NCBI GenBank assembly: GCA_023228745.1
Contig: JALOAP010000069.1
Coordinates: 1-10,589 of the forward strand
DNA: 10,589 bases
DNA from: Dehalococcoidia bacterium
GTDB lineage: Bacteria > Chloroflexota > Dehalococcoidia > Tepidiformales > Tepidiformaceae
Reading direction: 5' to 3'
Shown here: one piece after another, positions 10,050-10,589 of the stretch
Layout: the number at the start of each line of letters is the position of its first letter
How positions within the stretch are numbered: the stretch's first letter is position 1
The notes under the pieces: model-generated
Told to the model about the DNA's origin: nothing
Seen by the model: only the letters and a program-made list of their open reading frames with translations
Databases searched by the model: none
Translations under genes and position numbers: made by a program

Positions 10050-10589
10050 ATGCGACATCTGACAAGACCAGCGGACGAAGAGTTTTCCCGGGGCTTGTGG
10101 CACATGTGGTACAAGGATGGGGTGGCCACCGATAGTCCCCATGACTGGGCGGCGCGCCCACTTCTCGCGCACCGGTACGCGTGGCGGCAGCGCCTGGCTC
10201 GCCACGGGGCGGCGACGAGCCACGCCGCCTGGGACGTCGTACTCGAACGGGCCGTACTCGTCGAGATCTACGGCCCTTCGTTCGTAGCAGCATGCGGCGG
10301 CGTGGATGCGCTCGCTGCCCGCGCGAGCCAGGTGGAGATGCTGGAGCACGAGGCGATCGTCCCGTTGCAGGACTTCGGGCGGTGGGCGACCAGCTTCTTC
10401 GCGGCTTACCCGCAGTTTCCGGATGCAACGCTGCAGGAGCGGGCGGCAGGCACTCCGCTCGCGGTGACTGATGTCCAGAGGCTGGTCCGGCGGTTGGCGG
10501 GCGCACTGGACACCGCACATGCCGCAGACGTGGTCCATGGCCACCTGACACCGGCGCGGATCGTGTTCGACACGGACGGCCGGGCCTCA
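10050..10589 (+). CDS. Kinase-fold protein, probable pseudokinase, N-terminal part
   Basis: An open frame of 180 codons runs off the right edge. The ATG at 10050 is 11 bases after a GAGG; ATG 10041 and TTG 10044 are in-frame alternatives. From about residue 47 it aligns by eye to bacterial Ser/Thr (Hanks-type) kinases: RQRLARHG...WDVVLERAVLVEIYGP for the N-lobe, HEAIVPLQDFG, then VQRLVRRLAGALDTAHAADVVHGHLTPARIVFDTDG for the catalytic-loop region. Each expected catalytic position is changed. The glycine loop is HGAATSHA, the VAIK lysine is Glu72, the alpha-C glutamate is Arg91, and HRDLKPAN is HGHLTPAR (His165 in place of Asp). This indicates a non-catalytic kinase fold with a scaffold or sensing role. 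The first 45 residues match nothing I recognise. It is divergent from the NRPS-PKS operon across a 64-base gap, so a regulatory link is possible but unproven. Domains beyond the edge are unknown. Confidence 0.78.
   Translation, partial: MRHLTRPADEEFSRGLWHMWYKDGVATDSPHDWAARPLLAHRYAWRQRLARHGAATSHAAWDVVLERAVLVEIYGPSFVAACGGVDALAARASQVEMLEHEAIVPLQDFGRWATSFFAAYPQFPDATLQERAAGTPLAVTDVQRLVRRLAGALDTAHAADVVHGHLTPARIVFDTDGRAS

Noticed and set aside
9986..10129. N-terminal extension of the NRPS frame up to 10129
   Set aside because: The extra 48 residues are unlike any A-domain start and overlap the kinase-like gene, while GTG 9985 has a GAGGGAG at ideal spacing.

Overview
The window is GC-rich (about two-thirds G+C by eye) bacterial DNA. 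Genes are densely packed, starts are GTG or TTG, and there are no RNA genes, repeats or mobile elements. The domain styles suggest a GC-rich soil-type or environmental bacterium such as Chloroflexota, Myxococcota or Actinomycetota. The sequence alone does not settle the phylum.

Layout: (1) positions 3-239, plus strand, carry the C-terminal end of a family 4 glycosyltransferase that enters from the left edge. (2) Positions 199-9985, minus strand, hold a three-gene operon read right to left. It starts with a loading NRPS of A-PCP type whose adenylation domain is split by a luciferase-like monooxygenase (6977-9985). Next comes a single-module type I PKS with order KS-AT-KR-DH-ACP-TE (866-6961). 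Last is an Sfp/EntD-type phosphopantetheinyl transferase (199-945). (3) From 10050 to the right edge, plus strand, is the N-terminal part of a kinase-fold protein in which the aligned catalytic positions are replaced. No gene-free stretch exceeds about 65 bases.

The operon looks like a self-contained small-molecule assembly line. The A domain probably activates glycine: my manual reading of the ten-residue specificity code is DILQCGMIWK, 8 of 10 identical to the glycine signature I remember. The embedded flavin monooxygenase may oxidise the amino acid or the carrier-bound aminoacyl group. The PKS would add one C2 unit, reduce the keto group, possibly dehydrate, and release the product through its own thioesterase. 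The phosphopantetheinyl transferase would activate both carrier domains. The expected core is a C4 amino or oxidised-amino acid, which is very small for such a line. The final structure is inference.

The most unusual points are the glycine-type A-monooxygenase fusion in a starter position with no condensation domain, the DH placed after the KR with atypical catalytic motifs, the AAAH motif in the AT, and the divergently transcribed apparent pseudokinase beside the operon.
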